The notes under the pieces were generated by a model, which saw only the letters and a list, made by a program, of their open reading frames with translations, ran no database searches and was not told the origin of the DNA. The position numbers and the translations under genes are program-made. DNA of 64,000 bases. It comes from Neolewinella aquimaris. Its GTDB lineage: Bacteria > Bacteroidota > Bacteroidia > Chitinophagales > Saprospiraceae. How positions within the stretch are numbered: position 1 is the first letter of the stretch; every line of letters starts with the position of its first letter. Shown one piece after another: positions 10,571 to 18,712 of this stretch. The stretch covers positions 248,001 to 312,000 of the forward strand of contig NZ_JACIFF010000006.1 of assembly GCF_014197245.1 (NCBI RefSeq), in the 5' to 3' direction.

Positions 10571-10735
10571 GCAGCGGAGTGGTGCGCAAGATAGTAAGTC
10601 AAACCACGGGTGGGGTCGTGGCGTTAAGGACCTAACCCCTAACTTCGCCGGTAATCAGGGGATGCTAGCACTACCTACTGGCCCTTTGGTCAAACTCTCA
10701 GGGACCGCGCCCCCGGTCCAAATTACTCTTACACT
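10571..10735 (+). promoter_or_regulatory. structured 5' leader of unknown type
   Basis: About 165 bases without a convincing reading frame. It holds a CCACG/CGTGG hairpin around a G-rich loop near 10605-10625 and a perfect GGACCG (10702-10707)/CGGTCC (10714-10719) hairpin just before the start codon. The strings CGCCGG...AGGGG and AAACTCTCAGG recall parts of the glycine riboswitch, but the matching GAGAG strand is not found, so no riboswitch class is assigned. Its place before a transsulfuration-type gene makes cis regulation plausible. Confidence 0.35.
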
Positions 10736-11821
10736 ATGCGCTACGACAGTGTCCTACAGGCTATCGGAAACACCCCCCTTATCCGACTTGACCGCATTTG
10801 CGGCAGTCGCATTCCGGCCACCGTTTACGGAAAAATGGAATCGATGAACCCGGGGCAGTCCGCCAAGGACCGCGCGGCGCTGTACATGATCGAACAGGCC
10901 GAGCGCAAGGGACGCATCCATCCCGGTGCCACCCTGATCGAGGCCACCAGCGGCAACACGGGGTTCAGCATCGCGATGATCGCGGCCATTAAAGGGTACA
11001 AGTGTATCCTAACCCTCTCGGACAAGGCAGGTCCCGAAAAGCAGGCCCTGCTGAAGGCCCTGGGCGCCAAGATCGTCCTGTGCCCGAAGGACGCCGCCCC
11101 CGAGGACCCCGAGTCGTACTACAGCAGGGCCGAAGAACTTGCCGGTACCATTCCGAACAGCTTCTACCTGCGGCAAAACTGGAACCTCGACAACAGCGGC
11201 GCCCATTACTACAGCACGGGGCCCGAAATTTGGAAGGATACGGCCGGAAAAGTTACCCACTACGTGTGCTGTGCCGGTACCGGTGGCACCCTCTCCGGCA
11301 CCGCCCGCTACCTCAAGGAGCAAAATCCCGACGTCAACATCATCGGGGTGGATGCCTACGGTTCGGTACTCAAGAAGTACTGGCAGACGGGGGTATTCGA
11401 CCCCGACGAAATCTTCAGCTGGAAAGTGGAGGGGCTTGGAAAAACGATCATCCCCGACAACGTGGCCTTCGATCTGATCGACGAGTTCATCAAGGTCGGC
11501 GACCGGGCGGCGGCCCTCCGGGTACGCGAACTCGCCCAGCGCGAAGGATTGTTGTTGGGATACAGTAGCGGCGCCGCGCTGGAAGCCGTATTTTCAATGC
11601 GTAAACAGCTGACTCCGGACGACGTAGTGGTCGTCCTTTTCCCCGACCACGGCAGTAAGTACCTGGGCAAGGTCTTCAATGACGAGTGGATGCAGGAGCA
11701 GGGATACCTCAAGCCGAACGGGGAGCCGGCAACCTACAGCGTGAAGCATTTGCAGCGGATGTACCGGGTGTATAAGCGGATGTACGGCCGTAAGATCAAG
11801 CAACGGTTCAACCTGGTGTAA
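10736..11821 (+). CDS. PLP-dependent cystathionine beta-synthase / cysteine synthase family
   Basis: 361 residues of fold-type II PLP enzyme. The PLP lysine is Lys44 in NPGQSAKDR, the phosphate/substrate loop is TSGNTG at 71-76, and CAGTGGTLSGTARYL is the phosphate-cup region. The downstream segments VEGLGKTIIPDN, GLLLGYSSGAAL and FNDEWMQEQGYLK resemble cystathionine beta-synthase more than CysK, so condensation of serine (or O-acetylserine) with homocysteine or sulfide is likely. No CBS (Bateman) domain pair follows; after the catalytic core there are only about 40 basic residues. Preceded by its own promoter and a structured leader. CysK-type activity cannot be excluded. Confidence 0.85.
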   Translation: MRYDSVLQAIGNTPLIRLDRICGSRIPATVYGKMESMNPGQSAKDRAALYMIEQAERKGRIHPGATLIEATSGNTGFSIAMIAAIKGYKCILTLSDKAGPEKQALLKALGAKIVLCPKDAAPEDPESYYSRAEELAGTIPNSFYLRQNWNLDNSGAHYYSTGPEIWKDTAGKVTHYVCCAGTGGTLSGTARYLKEQNPDVNIIGVDAYGSVLKKYWQTGVFDPDEIFSWKVEGLGKTIIPDNVAFDLIDEFIKVGDRAAALRVRELAQREGLLLGYSSGAALEAVFSMRKQLTPDDVVVVLFPDHGSKYLGKVFNDEWMQEQGYLKPNGEPATYSVKHLQRMYRVYKRMYGRKIKQRFNLV

Positions 11822-11864
11822 AGCTGCGGGTTGATACATATTACATAACAGCTAATTCATTTCG

Positions 11865-12527
11865 ATGAAAGCCCGCACTCAAAAATTCAAGTCCAATGCG
11901 AATGAGTCGCCGCCGATGTTTGAGAACAAGATTCTCAATCGCCTGACGCAGACCCATATCGCCACGCCCATTATCATCTTCTTCGTGTATGCCATCGGTC
12001 TACTGTGGTACACGGCGGCCAATACCGACATCCCGTTCCTGACCGTCGTGCTGGTTTTTTTCGCCGGCATCCTGGGCTTCACCTTCATGGAATACGCCGT
12101 GCACCGCTGGGTGTATCACCCGCCGCACGGCGCCTCGGAAGCCTACAAGAATGCGACCTACAAAATGCACGGCATGCACCACGACTACCCCAAGGATAAG
12201 AAGCGGCTCGCCATGCCACCCCTGGTCGCCATCATCCTGGCCACCAGCCTGCTCTTCCTGTTTGAGCTCGTGCTGGGGCAGTATTCGTTCTCCTACCTCG
12301 CCGGCTTCGTGGTCGGTTACGCCCTCTACCTTGTCGTACACTATACCGTCCACATCTACGCCCCGCCCCGCAACTTTTTGCGGGCCCTGTGGGTCAATCA
12401 CTCCATTCACCACTACAGTGAGGATGAAGTACTCTTCGGAGTATCCCAACCCCTGTGGGACTACGTCTTCGGCACGATGCCCCGCTCCGACAAGGACAAG
12501 CGCATGGCGCGGGAAATTCACCGCTAG
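11865..12527 (+). CDS. fatty acid hydroxylase / sterol desaturase superfamily membrane protein
   Basis: 220 residues with four or more hydrophobic segments (PIIIFFVYAIGLLWY, FLTVVLVFFAGILGFTF, LVAIILATSLLFLFELV, YLAGFVVGYALYLVV). The di-iron histidine clusters of the family are present: HRWVYH, HGMHHDYPKDKKR, HYTVH and HSIHHYSEDE. These enzymes hydroxylate or desaturate lipids with O2; a fatty acid 2-hydroxylase-like role on sphingo- or ornithine lipids is possible but not shown. A second in-frame ATG at 11916 (MFENKIL) may be the true start. The stop codon is two bases before the TTG start proposed for the next gene. Confidence 0.87.
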   Translation: MKARTQKFKSNANESPPMFENKILNRLTQTHIATPIIIFFVYAIGLLWYTAANTDIPFLTVVLVFFAGILGFTFMEYAVHRWVYHPPHGASEAYKNATYKMHGMHHDYPKDKKRLAMPPLVAIILATSLLFLFELVLGQYSFSYLAGFVVGYALYLVVHYTVHIYAPPRNFLRALWVNHSIHHYSEDEVLFGVSQPLWDYVFGTMPRSDKDKRMAREIHR

Positions 12528-12529
12528 GC

Positions 12530-12856
12530 TTGGCGGCCCACTACATCGACGACGTGCGGGCGGTCACTAAACTGATCCCCCCGGGCAGGGTGAGCACCTA
12601 TGGCGCGATTGCAGACTTCCTTACGCTCGGCAGTGCCCGTATGGTGGGCTGGGCCCTCTTCCGGGGCGTCACCGTCACCGACGATATACCCGCCCACCGC
12701 GTGGTGAACCGCCGCGGCGAGCTCAGCGGCCGCAACCACTTTTCCACTCCGACCCTGATGCAAGAACGACTGGAGGAGGAGGGAGTAACCATACGCGACA
12801 GCGTGGTCGTCGACTTCGATCGCGTTTTCTGGTCGCCCAACGAGCTGCTGACCTGA
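12530..12856 (+). CDS. alkyltransferase-like (MGMT-fold) DNA-binding protein without active Cys
   Basis: About 108 residues from a TTG at 12530, two bases after the previous stop. The sequence matches the C-terminal MGMT domain: IPPGRVSTYGAIADF (helix-turn-helix entry), SARMVGWAL (arginine finger region) and IPAHRVVN in place of the active-site PCHRV. Residue 55 is Ala, so it cannot accept an alkyl group; such alkyltransferase-like (ATL) proteins bind O6-alkylguanine and recruit nucleotide excision repair. The frame is open upstream to an ATG at 12455, but that part overlaps the hydroxylase gene in another frame and looks like shadow sequence. Its end overlaps the tsaB ATG by one base. Confidence 0.82.
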   Translation: MAAHYIDDVRAVTKLIPPGRVSTYGAIADFLTLGSARMVGWALFRGVTVTDDIPAHRVVNRRGELSGRNHFSTPTLMQERLEEEGVTIRDSVVVDFDRVFWSPNELLT

Positions 12857-13545
12857 TGAGGCTACAACTGCTACTAGAAACCACCACCGAGGTATGCTCG
12901 GTGGCCATTGCCCGCGACGGGGCGATCGTTGCGGAGGTCACGTCGCCGGAAGTGCAGCAACACGCCAGCCACCTGACGCTGTTCATCGAGCAGGTGCTGG
13001 GGGAGGCCGGAGTTACCGCCCCCGAGTTGACCGAAATCCTCATCAGCGACGGACCGGGCAGCTACACCAGCCTGCGCGTCGGGGCGGCAACGGCCAAGGG
13101 GCTCTGCGTTGCGCTGCCGGATCTCTCCCTCAGCGCAGTTCCGACCCTCGAGGCGGTGGCCCGCGCGGTGGCAGCCCCCGGCGACGCCGACAAGCTGTTT
13201 GCTACGATCAATTCCCGGCGGGGTGAGGTATTCGGTCAGGTGTTCTCCGCCGCTGACTGTGCGCCGCTCACTGAGGTGATGAACGTCAGGCTCGGTGATC
13301 CCCGGTGGCGCGGCCACTTGCTCGGCGGCGGCGGCCTGGGTAAAATGTTGGTGTGCGGGCCCGGCCAACACCGTGTCCGTGAGGCGCTCGATGACGACAA
13401 CGCCTTTAGCTTTGGCCCACCAAATGCGCTGGCTGCCCGTTTTCTCCTTGGACCTGCGCCCCGCCGCCAAGGTGTGGCCGCCTACGAACCTTTTTACCTG
13501 AACCAGCCCTTCGTGACCCGTTCGAAAAAGAAATCGTTGTTGTGA
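12856..13545 (+). CDS. tsaB: tRNA threonylcarbamoyladenosine biosynthesis protein TsaB
   Basis: 229 residues. The N-terminus LLLETTTEVCSVAIARDG and the segment ISDGPGSYTSLRVGAATAKGLC are the ASKHA-fold signatures of TsaB, the partner of TsaD in making t6A37 of ANN-decoding tRNAs. The middle (INSRRGEVFGQVF) also fits. The ATG shares one base with the upstream stop (TGATG), and the stop overlaps the truA GTG, so translation of these genes is probably coupled. Confidence 0.93.
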   Translation: MRLQLLLETTTEVCSVAIARDGAIVAEVTSPEVQQHASHLTLFIEQVLGEAGVTAPELTEILISDGPGSYTSLRVGAATAKGLCVALPDLSLSAVPTLEAVARAVAAPGDADKLFATINSRRGEVFGQVFSAADCAPLTEVMNVRLGDPRWRGHLLGGGGLGKMLVCGPGQHRVREALDDDNAFSFGPPNALAARFLLGPAPRRQGVAAYEPFYLNQPFVTRSKKKSLL

Positions 13546-14309
13546 AGGTTACCCGTTACGCCGTCGAGCTCGCCTACCGGGGCACCGCCTACGCCGGTTG
13601 GCAGCGGCAACCCAACGCCGTATCCGTAGAGGAGACCATCGATACGGCACTGATCACCATTCTCGGTAGTCCGGTCAAACTGGTGGGATGTGGCCGCACC
13701 GACGCCGGGGTCCACGCCAGTCAGTACGTTGCTCACTTCGACTATGCGGGCGACCTGCCCAAACGGCTGCTGGCCCGGTTGAATCGTTACCTGCCGGACG
13801 ACATTGCCCTGAGCGGGATCTTCGGCGTGCCCCCGGAAATGCACGCGCGGTTCAGTGCAACGGGGAGGTCCTATACTTACCGCATCAGCCTGGTGAAGGA
13901 TCCCTTCCGCACCGACACCGTAGCGTGGCTCCCGGCCCTGAAGCACCTTGATCGTGAAGCAATGCGGGCCGCGGCGGCAGTGGTGCTTGAGTACGACGAA
14001 TTTGCGCCCTTCTGCAAAACCAACTCCGATGCCTTTACCATGAAGTGTAACGTGACGGAGAGCCGCTGGCAATTCGACGGAACGGAAATGGTGTACCACA
14101 TCTCCGCCAACCGCTTTCTTCGCGGCATGGTGCGACTGATCGTGGGGATGTGCCTACAGGTAGGTGCGGGGAAACTCGAACTTTCGGCGGTACGAACCGC
14201 GTTAGATCGACAGCAGCGGTTGCCCAAACCCCTTAGCGCACCGGCGGCGGGCTTATTTTTAAGTCAGGTGAGGTACGCGGACCGTGGTAGCTGGATTGAT
14301 ATTTTATAA
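13542..14309 (+). CDS. truA: tRNA pseudouridine(38-40) synthase TruA
   Basis: 255 residues from a GTG at 13542 that overlaps the tsaB stop (GTGA). TruA makes pseudouridine at positions 38-40 of the anticodon stem. The catalytic aspartate is Asp54 in GCGRTDAGVHA; further conserved pieces are RYAVELAYRGTAYAGWQRQP, RFSATGRSYTYRI and NRFLRGMVRLIVGM. tsaB-truA pairs both anticodon-loop modifications in one overlapping unit. Confidence 0.95.
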   Translation: MKVTRYAVELAYRGTAYAGWQRQPNAVSVEETIDTALITILGSPVKLVGCGRTDAGVHASQYVAHFDYAGDLPKRLLARLNRYLPDDIALSGIFGVPPEMHARFSATGRSYTYRISLVKDPFRTDTVAWLPALKHLDREAMRAAAAVVLEYDEFAPFCKTNSDAFTMKCNVTESRWQFDGTEMVYHISANRFLRGMVRLIVGMCLQVGAGKLELSAVRTALDRQQRLPKPLSAPAAGLFLSQVRYADRGSWIDIL

Positions 14310-14324
14310 TAGGAGTAAGGCTGT

Positions 14325-14332
14325 TATCTTTG
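14325..14332 (+). promoter_or_regulatory. -7 box (TATCTTTG) upstream of the WecA-type gene
   Basis: TATCTTTG matches TAnnTTTG exactly, in the context gtTATCTTTGCg seen also before leuC. It lies 95 bases before the chosen ATG. Confidence 0.45.
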
Positions 14333-14427
14333 CGGAATATCGGCTCTCTCCGAGACGGCGCGATGCCCTACGCGTACTTTATTAAGTGATTAGCGTCCCA
14401 CACACTACACTCGTTAAGCCCTTGCGT

Positions 14428-15516
14428 ATGTTAGAATTTATACTCAGCTTTCTGATATCCTTTGCCCTGGTGTTTGCGATCATGCCCAACGTGATCCGTA
14501 TCGCGATCGAGAAAAAACTCGTCGCGCTTCCGGAAGAAAGAAGCAGTCACGACATCATTACACCCTGTTTAGGCGGGATTCCGATCTTTTTAGGAATACT
14601 ATTTTGCGGTTTACTGCTTACCCCGATCGAGCAGTGGAGTGGGTTGCAATATATCCTCAGCGCCCTGGTGATCGTGTTTATGATCGGGACGAAAGACGAC
14701 ATCTCCCAGCTCTCGGCGGGCAAGAAGACGGCGGGCCTCGTGATTGCGATCGCGATCCTGGTCACCCGGGGGGAGGTGCGGCTCGAAAGCCTGTACGACC
14801 TCTTCTACGTGTCGCGCGACCTGCCTTACTGGTTATCGATTGCCTTCAGCGTATTCACCCTGCTGGTCATCACGAACGCCTTTAACCTGATCGACGGCAT
14901 CGACGGGCTGGCCGGAACGGTAGGGATCATCGCCATGCTGAGCTTCGGTACCTGGTTCTTCGTTGTCGGCATGGCGCACCTCGGTATTCTGGCCCTGGCT
15001 GCCGCCGGTGGGCTGCTGGCCTTCCTCTACTACAATATGTCGAAGAGTAAAAAAACCTTCATGGGGGATACGGGCGCGCTGGTAATCGGGATGCTGCTGG
15101 GGGTGATGACGGTCGAATTCATCGACATCTGCTCTACCGGGGGCATTCCGGCCGAATACCGATTCGCCAATCCGATCAGCGTAGCGGTCGGTATCCTGAT
15201 CATTCCCCTCTTCGATACCATTCGCGTATTCATCACGCGGGCCATTCGCGGGGTCAGTCCGATGAAGCCCGATCGCCGCCACATTCACCACCTGCTCATC
15301 GATTCCAACCTGAGTCACGCGCAGGCTACGTTCGTACTGGCGATGGTGAATCTGGTCTTCATCAGCCTGGCCTTGTACCTGGATCCCCTGCTTGATCTTC
15401 ACCTTATTCTCGCAATCGAGATCACCCTGGCGGTGGGGCTTACCTACATGCTAAACAAGCACGCCAGCCGGGTGAAGCGGAACAAACATGCCGCACGGGT
15501 ACGGCAGACGGCGTGA
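14428..15516 (+). CDS. WecA/MraY-type polyprenyl-phosphate sugar-1-phosphate transferase
   Basis: 362 residues from the ATG at 14428 (MLEFILSFLISFALVF); a GTG at 14386 would add 14 residues. About ten membrane helices. Catalytic signatures: TKDDISQL (DD motif), NAFNLIDGIDGLAG, GDTGALVIG and the HIHH-type RRHIHHLLIDSN loop that favours WecA over MraY. Such enzymes load GlcNAc-1-P or a related sugar onto undecaprenyl phosphate and start O-antigen, exopolysaccharide or cell-wall glycan synthesis. Polymerase- and chain-length-type genes follow on the other strand. The stop overlaps the start of crcB. Confidence 0.88.
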   Translation: MLEFILSFLISFALVFAIMPNVIRIAIEKKLVALPEERSSHDIITPCLGGIPIFLGILFCGLLLTPIEQWSGLQYILSALVIVFMIGTKDDISQLSAGKKTAGLVIAIAILVTRGEVRLESLYDLFYVSRDLPYWLSIAFSVFTLLVITNAFNLIDGIDGLAGTVGIIAMLSFGTWFFVVGMAHLGILALAAAGGLLAFLYYNMSKSKKTFMGDTGALVIGMLLGVMTVEFIDICSTGGIPAEYRFANPISVAVGILIIPLFDTIRVFITRAIRGVSPMKPDRRHIHHLLIDSNLSHAQATFVLAMVNLVFISLALYLDPLLDLHLILAIEITLAVGLTYMLNKHASRVKRNKHAARVRQTA

Positions 15517-15890
15517 GCGCGGTATGGGTGTTCCTGGGTGGTGGACTCGGGGCGCTTGCACGCTTCGGGATCGCGGTCATTCTACCCCCGCCCTCGTTCT
15601 CCGACGGCCATTTTCCGTGGGCCACCCTGGTAGCAAACCTGCTGGCTTGCCTGATCCTCGGCGTCGGTCTGTCGTTGTTGCTCAGGGGGCAGCTTTCCCG
15701 TACCGGACAGTTGTTCTTACTTACCGGATTCTGCGGAGGGTTCTCCACCTTTTCCACTTTTGCCGCTGAGTTGTTGCAGCTCGTCCAGAACGGGCACGGC
15801 CTTACCGCAGCGACCTACCTGATCGTGAGTGTTCTATGCGGCGTGGGCGTCCTCTTCGGGTTGTTGTTCTTCCAGTCCGAGATCGGGTAG
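15513..15890 (+). CDS. crcB: fluoride ion channel CrcB/Fluc
   Basis: 125 residues from a GTG at 15513 overlapping the upstream stop (GTGA). Four membrane helices and the Fluc signatures GGGLGALARF, the pore Asn in LVANLLACLILG, and GFCGGFSTFSTFAAE with the phenylalanine track. The protein works as a dual-topology dimer that exports F-. No fluoride riboswitch precedes it; expression depends on the upstream glycan gene. Its last 57 bases overlap the end of the convergent polymerase gene. Confidence 0.94.
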   Translation: MSAVWVFLGGGLGALARFGIAVILPPPSFSDGHFPWATLVANLLACLILGVGLSLLLRGQLSRTGQLFLLTGFCGGFSTFSTFAAELLQLVQNGHGLTAATYLIVSVLCGVGVLFGLLFFQSEIG

Positions 15891-17294
15891 GCGGTAGGTC
15901 CCCATGGTGATCACGACGGCGGTAGCGATGAAGAACAGGCTACCGATCTTATCGGTCTCCAGTACGTCGTTGATGATACAGAAGGCTTCGACGATGACCA
16001 CGGACAGTAGGCCCGCCATAACGGCGGCCCGGGCCAGGGGGTCGCGCTGGCGGTGATACAGTGCTTCGCCGAACACCAGAATACCCGCCAGGAAGAGAAG
16101 TAGAATGATCAGTCCCACATATCCCTGTTCCACCAGCGTCATGAGGTAGTAGTTGTGAATGCCGCTACGCTCGGGGTTGTCGCTCACGTAGGTTTGAAAG
16201 TTGTTGTTGGTGTACGCCTCGTACAGTTCGACGAAGTTGCCGGGGCCAAACCCCGTGACCGGGCGGTAGGGCACCATGTTCCCCCCGGCGACCCAGCGGT
16301 AAAAGCGCTCCATGGTAGAAATGTCCTCCAGTTTGTAGGTTGCCGAGATCAGGTCGTCAAATTCCTGGTGCGCTATGGTCGTGTCGAAATTCGGTGCGTA
16401 GTCGAGGTAATTGTTGTCGTAAGTCAGGTACACGGCCGCCCCTACGCCCGCTAGCAGCGCCGCCACCAGGGCAGGCTTTATCCAGCGCCGACGGATCAGG
16501 AAATAGGCGGCACCCGCCAGCACCAGGGCCACGTAGGCCGCGCGGGTAAAGGCGAGCGAAATGGCGAGCAGCCACACGAAACCGAGTCCGTACAGCATCC
16601 ACCGGTACGGTTTTCCCCGCAGGCGACGTTGCCAGACCAGGTAGCCGAACCAGGGCGCGAAAGTAGTCAGGCAACCCGCATAGCTGACGTGGTTGCGCAT
16701 GAAGGGGTGGAGGGTGCGAAACTGATCGGCGAAGCTGAATCCGTAGCCGGCGTGCCGTACCAACGACTGAACGGCCACGAACAGCAGGGGCCAGAACACG
16801 CAGTGAACGAATAGGGTAACGCGGTTCGGAGTGTTCAGCAGCAACAGCGGCATCAGGAAAAACGCACCCACGTACCACAACTTCGCCAACGAGAACTTGA
16901 GGCTGATCAGGGTGAGCTCACTAAAGCCGGTGGCCACGATGATCCACCCTACGTGCAGGTAGAGCAGCAGGGCAATGGGGTGGGCAAAGGCACGGTAATC
17001 GTACTGCGGCCAGTGCCGCGCCGCGTGAATAAGCAGTAGGCCCGTCAGCCCGACCGCGATGGGTTCCGTAGGCAAGTCGGTACCGATGCCTCCGGGAAGG
17101 GCAACTTCGGTCCCTAGGGGAATCATGATCAACAGCAACCAAAACAGTGGCTTGAAATCCACGATCGCCTGGGCGAAGACCCACAGCAGTACGGGTACCC
17201 CCACGAGCCAGTAGGCCCCGGAGGCAAGGGCCACACCCGCGCACAGCAGTACGATCGCGGCGTAACCCGAGTATACGCGCAGCGAAGCGTTCAC
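15834..17294 (-). CDS. O-antigen ligase/polymerase-like membrane protein
   Basis: 486 residues from a GTG at 17292-17294 that overlaps the stop of the Wzz-like gene (GTGA). Ten or more membrane helices, a large central periplasmic loop (about residues 300-400) with the WzyC-type segment RPVTGFGPGNFVELYEAY and the downstream HNYYLMTLVEQGYVGLI, a pattern typical of the O-antigen ligase family, which joins or polymerizes glycan from lipid carriers. Whether it acts as WaaL or Wzy cannot be told. The last 57 bases overlap crcB on the opposite strand, so the shared region codes on both strands. Confidence 0.85.
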   Translation of the reverse strand: MNASLRVYSGYAAIVLLCAGVALASGAYWLVGVPVLLWVFAQAIVDFKPLFWLLLIMIPLGTEVALPGGIGTDLPTEPIAVGLTGLLLIHAARHWPQYDYRAFAHPIALLLYLHVGWIIVATGFSELTLISLKFSLAKLWYVGAFFLMPLLLLNTPNRVTLFVHCVFWPLLFVAVQSLVRHAGYGFSFADQFRTLHPFMRNHVSYAGCLTTFAPWFGYLVWQRRLRGKPYRWMLYGLGFVWLLAISLAFTRAAYVALVLAGAAYFLIRRRWIKPALVAALLAGVGAAVYLTYDNNYLDYAPNFDTTIAHQEFDDLISATYKLEDISTMERFYRWVAGGNMVPYRPVTGFGPGNFVELYEAYTNNNFQTYVSDNPERSGIHNYYLMTLVEQGYVGLIILLLFLAGILVFGEALYHRQRDPLARAAVMAGLLSVVIVEAFCIINDVLETDKIGSLFFIATAVVITMGTYRLPDLGLEEQQPEEDAHAA

Positions 17295-18406
17295 CGGGTA
17301 ATGCTTCCCCAGTCGTACCGCCGGCCACTGTCCAGCAGGAGTACGCCGATCACGGCAAAAAAGAAGGTGACCACGGTGGTGACGACCACGATCAGCCACC
17401 GGATCGGGGAGCTCTTCACCAGCGGAACCTGGGCCTCCTCGATAACCTCCAGCGTGCGCCGGTCGCCGGAAAGGACGCTCTGGTACTGTTTGAGGCGGGT
17501 GCGGCTTTCGGTAAGGGCTTCGTTGGCCTTGATCCGGGCCTCCTCCATGTTCTCAATCTGGCCGATGCTGGCGTTCAGCCGGTCCAGTTGGCCATCCAGC
17601 AGCTTACGGCCCTCCCGCAAACCGGCCAGGTCGACGGTCAGTTTAGCGATGCTGTCCTGCCGCCCGTTTTCCCGGAAGGCCCCGAGGCGGGCCTCGGTAG
17701 CGGCCAGCCGCTGGTCGATCGCGGAGGACGACATCGATAGGGCCTCACTCTGTGCCTCCGTATTGTAGACGCCCGATTGGCGACGCACCTCGGCCAGGGA
17801 AGTGTTCAAGTCGTTCAGCCTGCGTTCGCCGTCCGTCACCTCCTGCTCCAGTCCGGAGGCGTTGCGCTGGTGAATGGAACGGATCAAGGACAGGTTGATC
17901 GCATCGATGTGCCGGCGGGCGGCAGTGGCCATGGCGGCGGCCCGGCGGGGGTTGCGGTCCTCGATGGTGAGCTCAATGATGTCCCGGGGGTTGCGCTCCA
18001 CTTCGTAGAGGGATTGAAATTCTTCGCGCACGCGCACGGGGCCCTTGAGGGTAGTGCTGTCTAATTTGTACACCCCGTACAGGTTGAAGGTATCCACCAT
18101 ATAGTCGATGAGCTGGTTGCTTTCCGCAATGCTGAGCAAGCGGTCGATGTCGTCGCCGGTCCCGTAGAATTGAATGCGGTTGTTGCCGGTGCCGAAGGTG
18201 CTCTCGATCGATATCTGTTCCGGACTGATGACCACGAAGGAGGTATAGCCCGTATAGTAGGTGGGTAGTAAGAGCGAAACGATCACGGACAGCACCGCGC
18301 CGGCCAGGGTCGTGATCAGGACGGGTTTGCGCCATTGCCACAGGGTACGCAATACACCCAGCAGGTGAGTCGGGGGTGATGGGGGTGGAGTGGGGGTGCG
18401 GAGCAT
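17291..18406 (-). CDS. Wzz-like polysaccharide chain-length determinant
   Basis: 371 residues from the ATG at 18404-18406 (MLRTPTPPPSPPTHLLGVL). Two membrane helices, one near the N-terminus (VLITTLAGAVLSVIVSLLLP) and one near the C-terminus (WLIVVVTTVVTFFFAVIGVLL), enclose a periplasmic region with a long coiled coil (about residues 190-320), as in Wzz/PCP proteins. The C-terminal Pro-rich stretch before TM2 (VPLVKSSPIRW) is typical. No tyrosine kinase domain follows. Co-transcribed and overlapping with the polymerase-like gene. Confidence 0.82.
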   Translation of the reverse strand: MLRTPTPPPSPPTHLLGVLRTLWQWRKPVLITTLAGAVLSVIVSLLLPTYYTGYTSFVVISPEQISIESTFGTGNNRIQFYGTGDDIDRLLSIAESNQLIDYMVDTFNLYGVYKLDSTTLKGPVRVREEFQSLYEVERNPRDIIELTIEDRNPRRAAAMATAARRHIDAINLSLIRSIHQRNASGLEQEVTDGERRLNDLNTSLAEVRRQSGVYNTEAQSEALSMSSSAIDQRLAATEARLGAFRENGRQDSIAKLTVDLAGLREGRKLLDGQLDRLNASIGQIENMEEARIKANEALTESRTRLKQYQSVLSGDRRTLEVIEEAQVPLVKSSPIRWLIVVVTTVVTFFFAVIGVLLLDSGRRYDWGSITR

Positions 18407-18440
18407 ACAGGGTTGGTGGAGTCGTTGTCGTAATCCGCCG

Positions 18441-18448
18441 CAAAGGTA
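18441..18448 (-). promoter_or_regulatory. -7 box (TACCTTTG) for the wzz-like gene
   Basis: The minus strand reads TACCTTTG, an exact TAnnTTTG, 34 bases before the ATG at 18406. Its position favours the ATG at 18406 over the farther one at 18484. Confidence 0.5.
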
Positions 18449-18560
18449 ATAATTGCGGGGCCGCGGGTGCGGGGTCTTCCCCAAGGAAAGCCGACGCTTT
18501 GGGTTACCCCCTAGATACCCGACACATTCGGAGCGTTGCGCGGTATCCGACGCAGATCCC

Positions 18561-18593
18561 TTTCGGTCGTATGAGACATTCTACTATAATTTG
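18561..18593 (+). promoter_or_regulatory. possible promoter of susC
   Basis: TTTC at 18561-18564, a 20-base spacer, then TATAATTTG at 18585-18593. The -7 box has one extra base compared with TAnnTTTG. It would leave a leader of about 110 bases. Confidence 0.35.
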
Positions 18594-18712
18594 TCCAATA
18601 TGCCGGGCTTAAACTTGTGTAATTGCCAAACTGCCTTACATTTATCGGGCATTAGCAGCGAATTTTCGCCCTCCATCGTTTGCTGTTTGTCACACTTAAT
18701 AATTATTCTACT

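Larger units (their letters stand above)
18407..18712. other. divergent intergenic region between wzz-like gene and susC
   Basis: 306 bases with no convincing reading frame. It holds a -7 box for each direction and G-rich sequence near 18455-18475. No repeat was seen. Confidence 0.6.

Noticed and set aside
10571-10735. Glycine riboswitch before the cystathionine beta-synthase-like gene
   Set aside because: Only two short strings resemble it; the partner GAGAG strand and tandem aptamer are missing and the gene is not glycine related.
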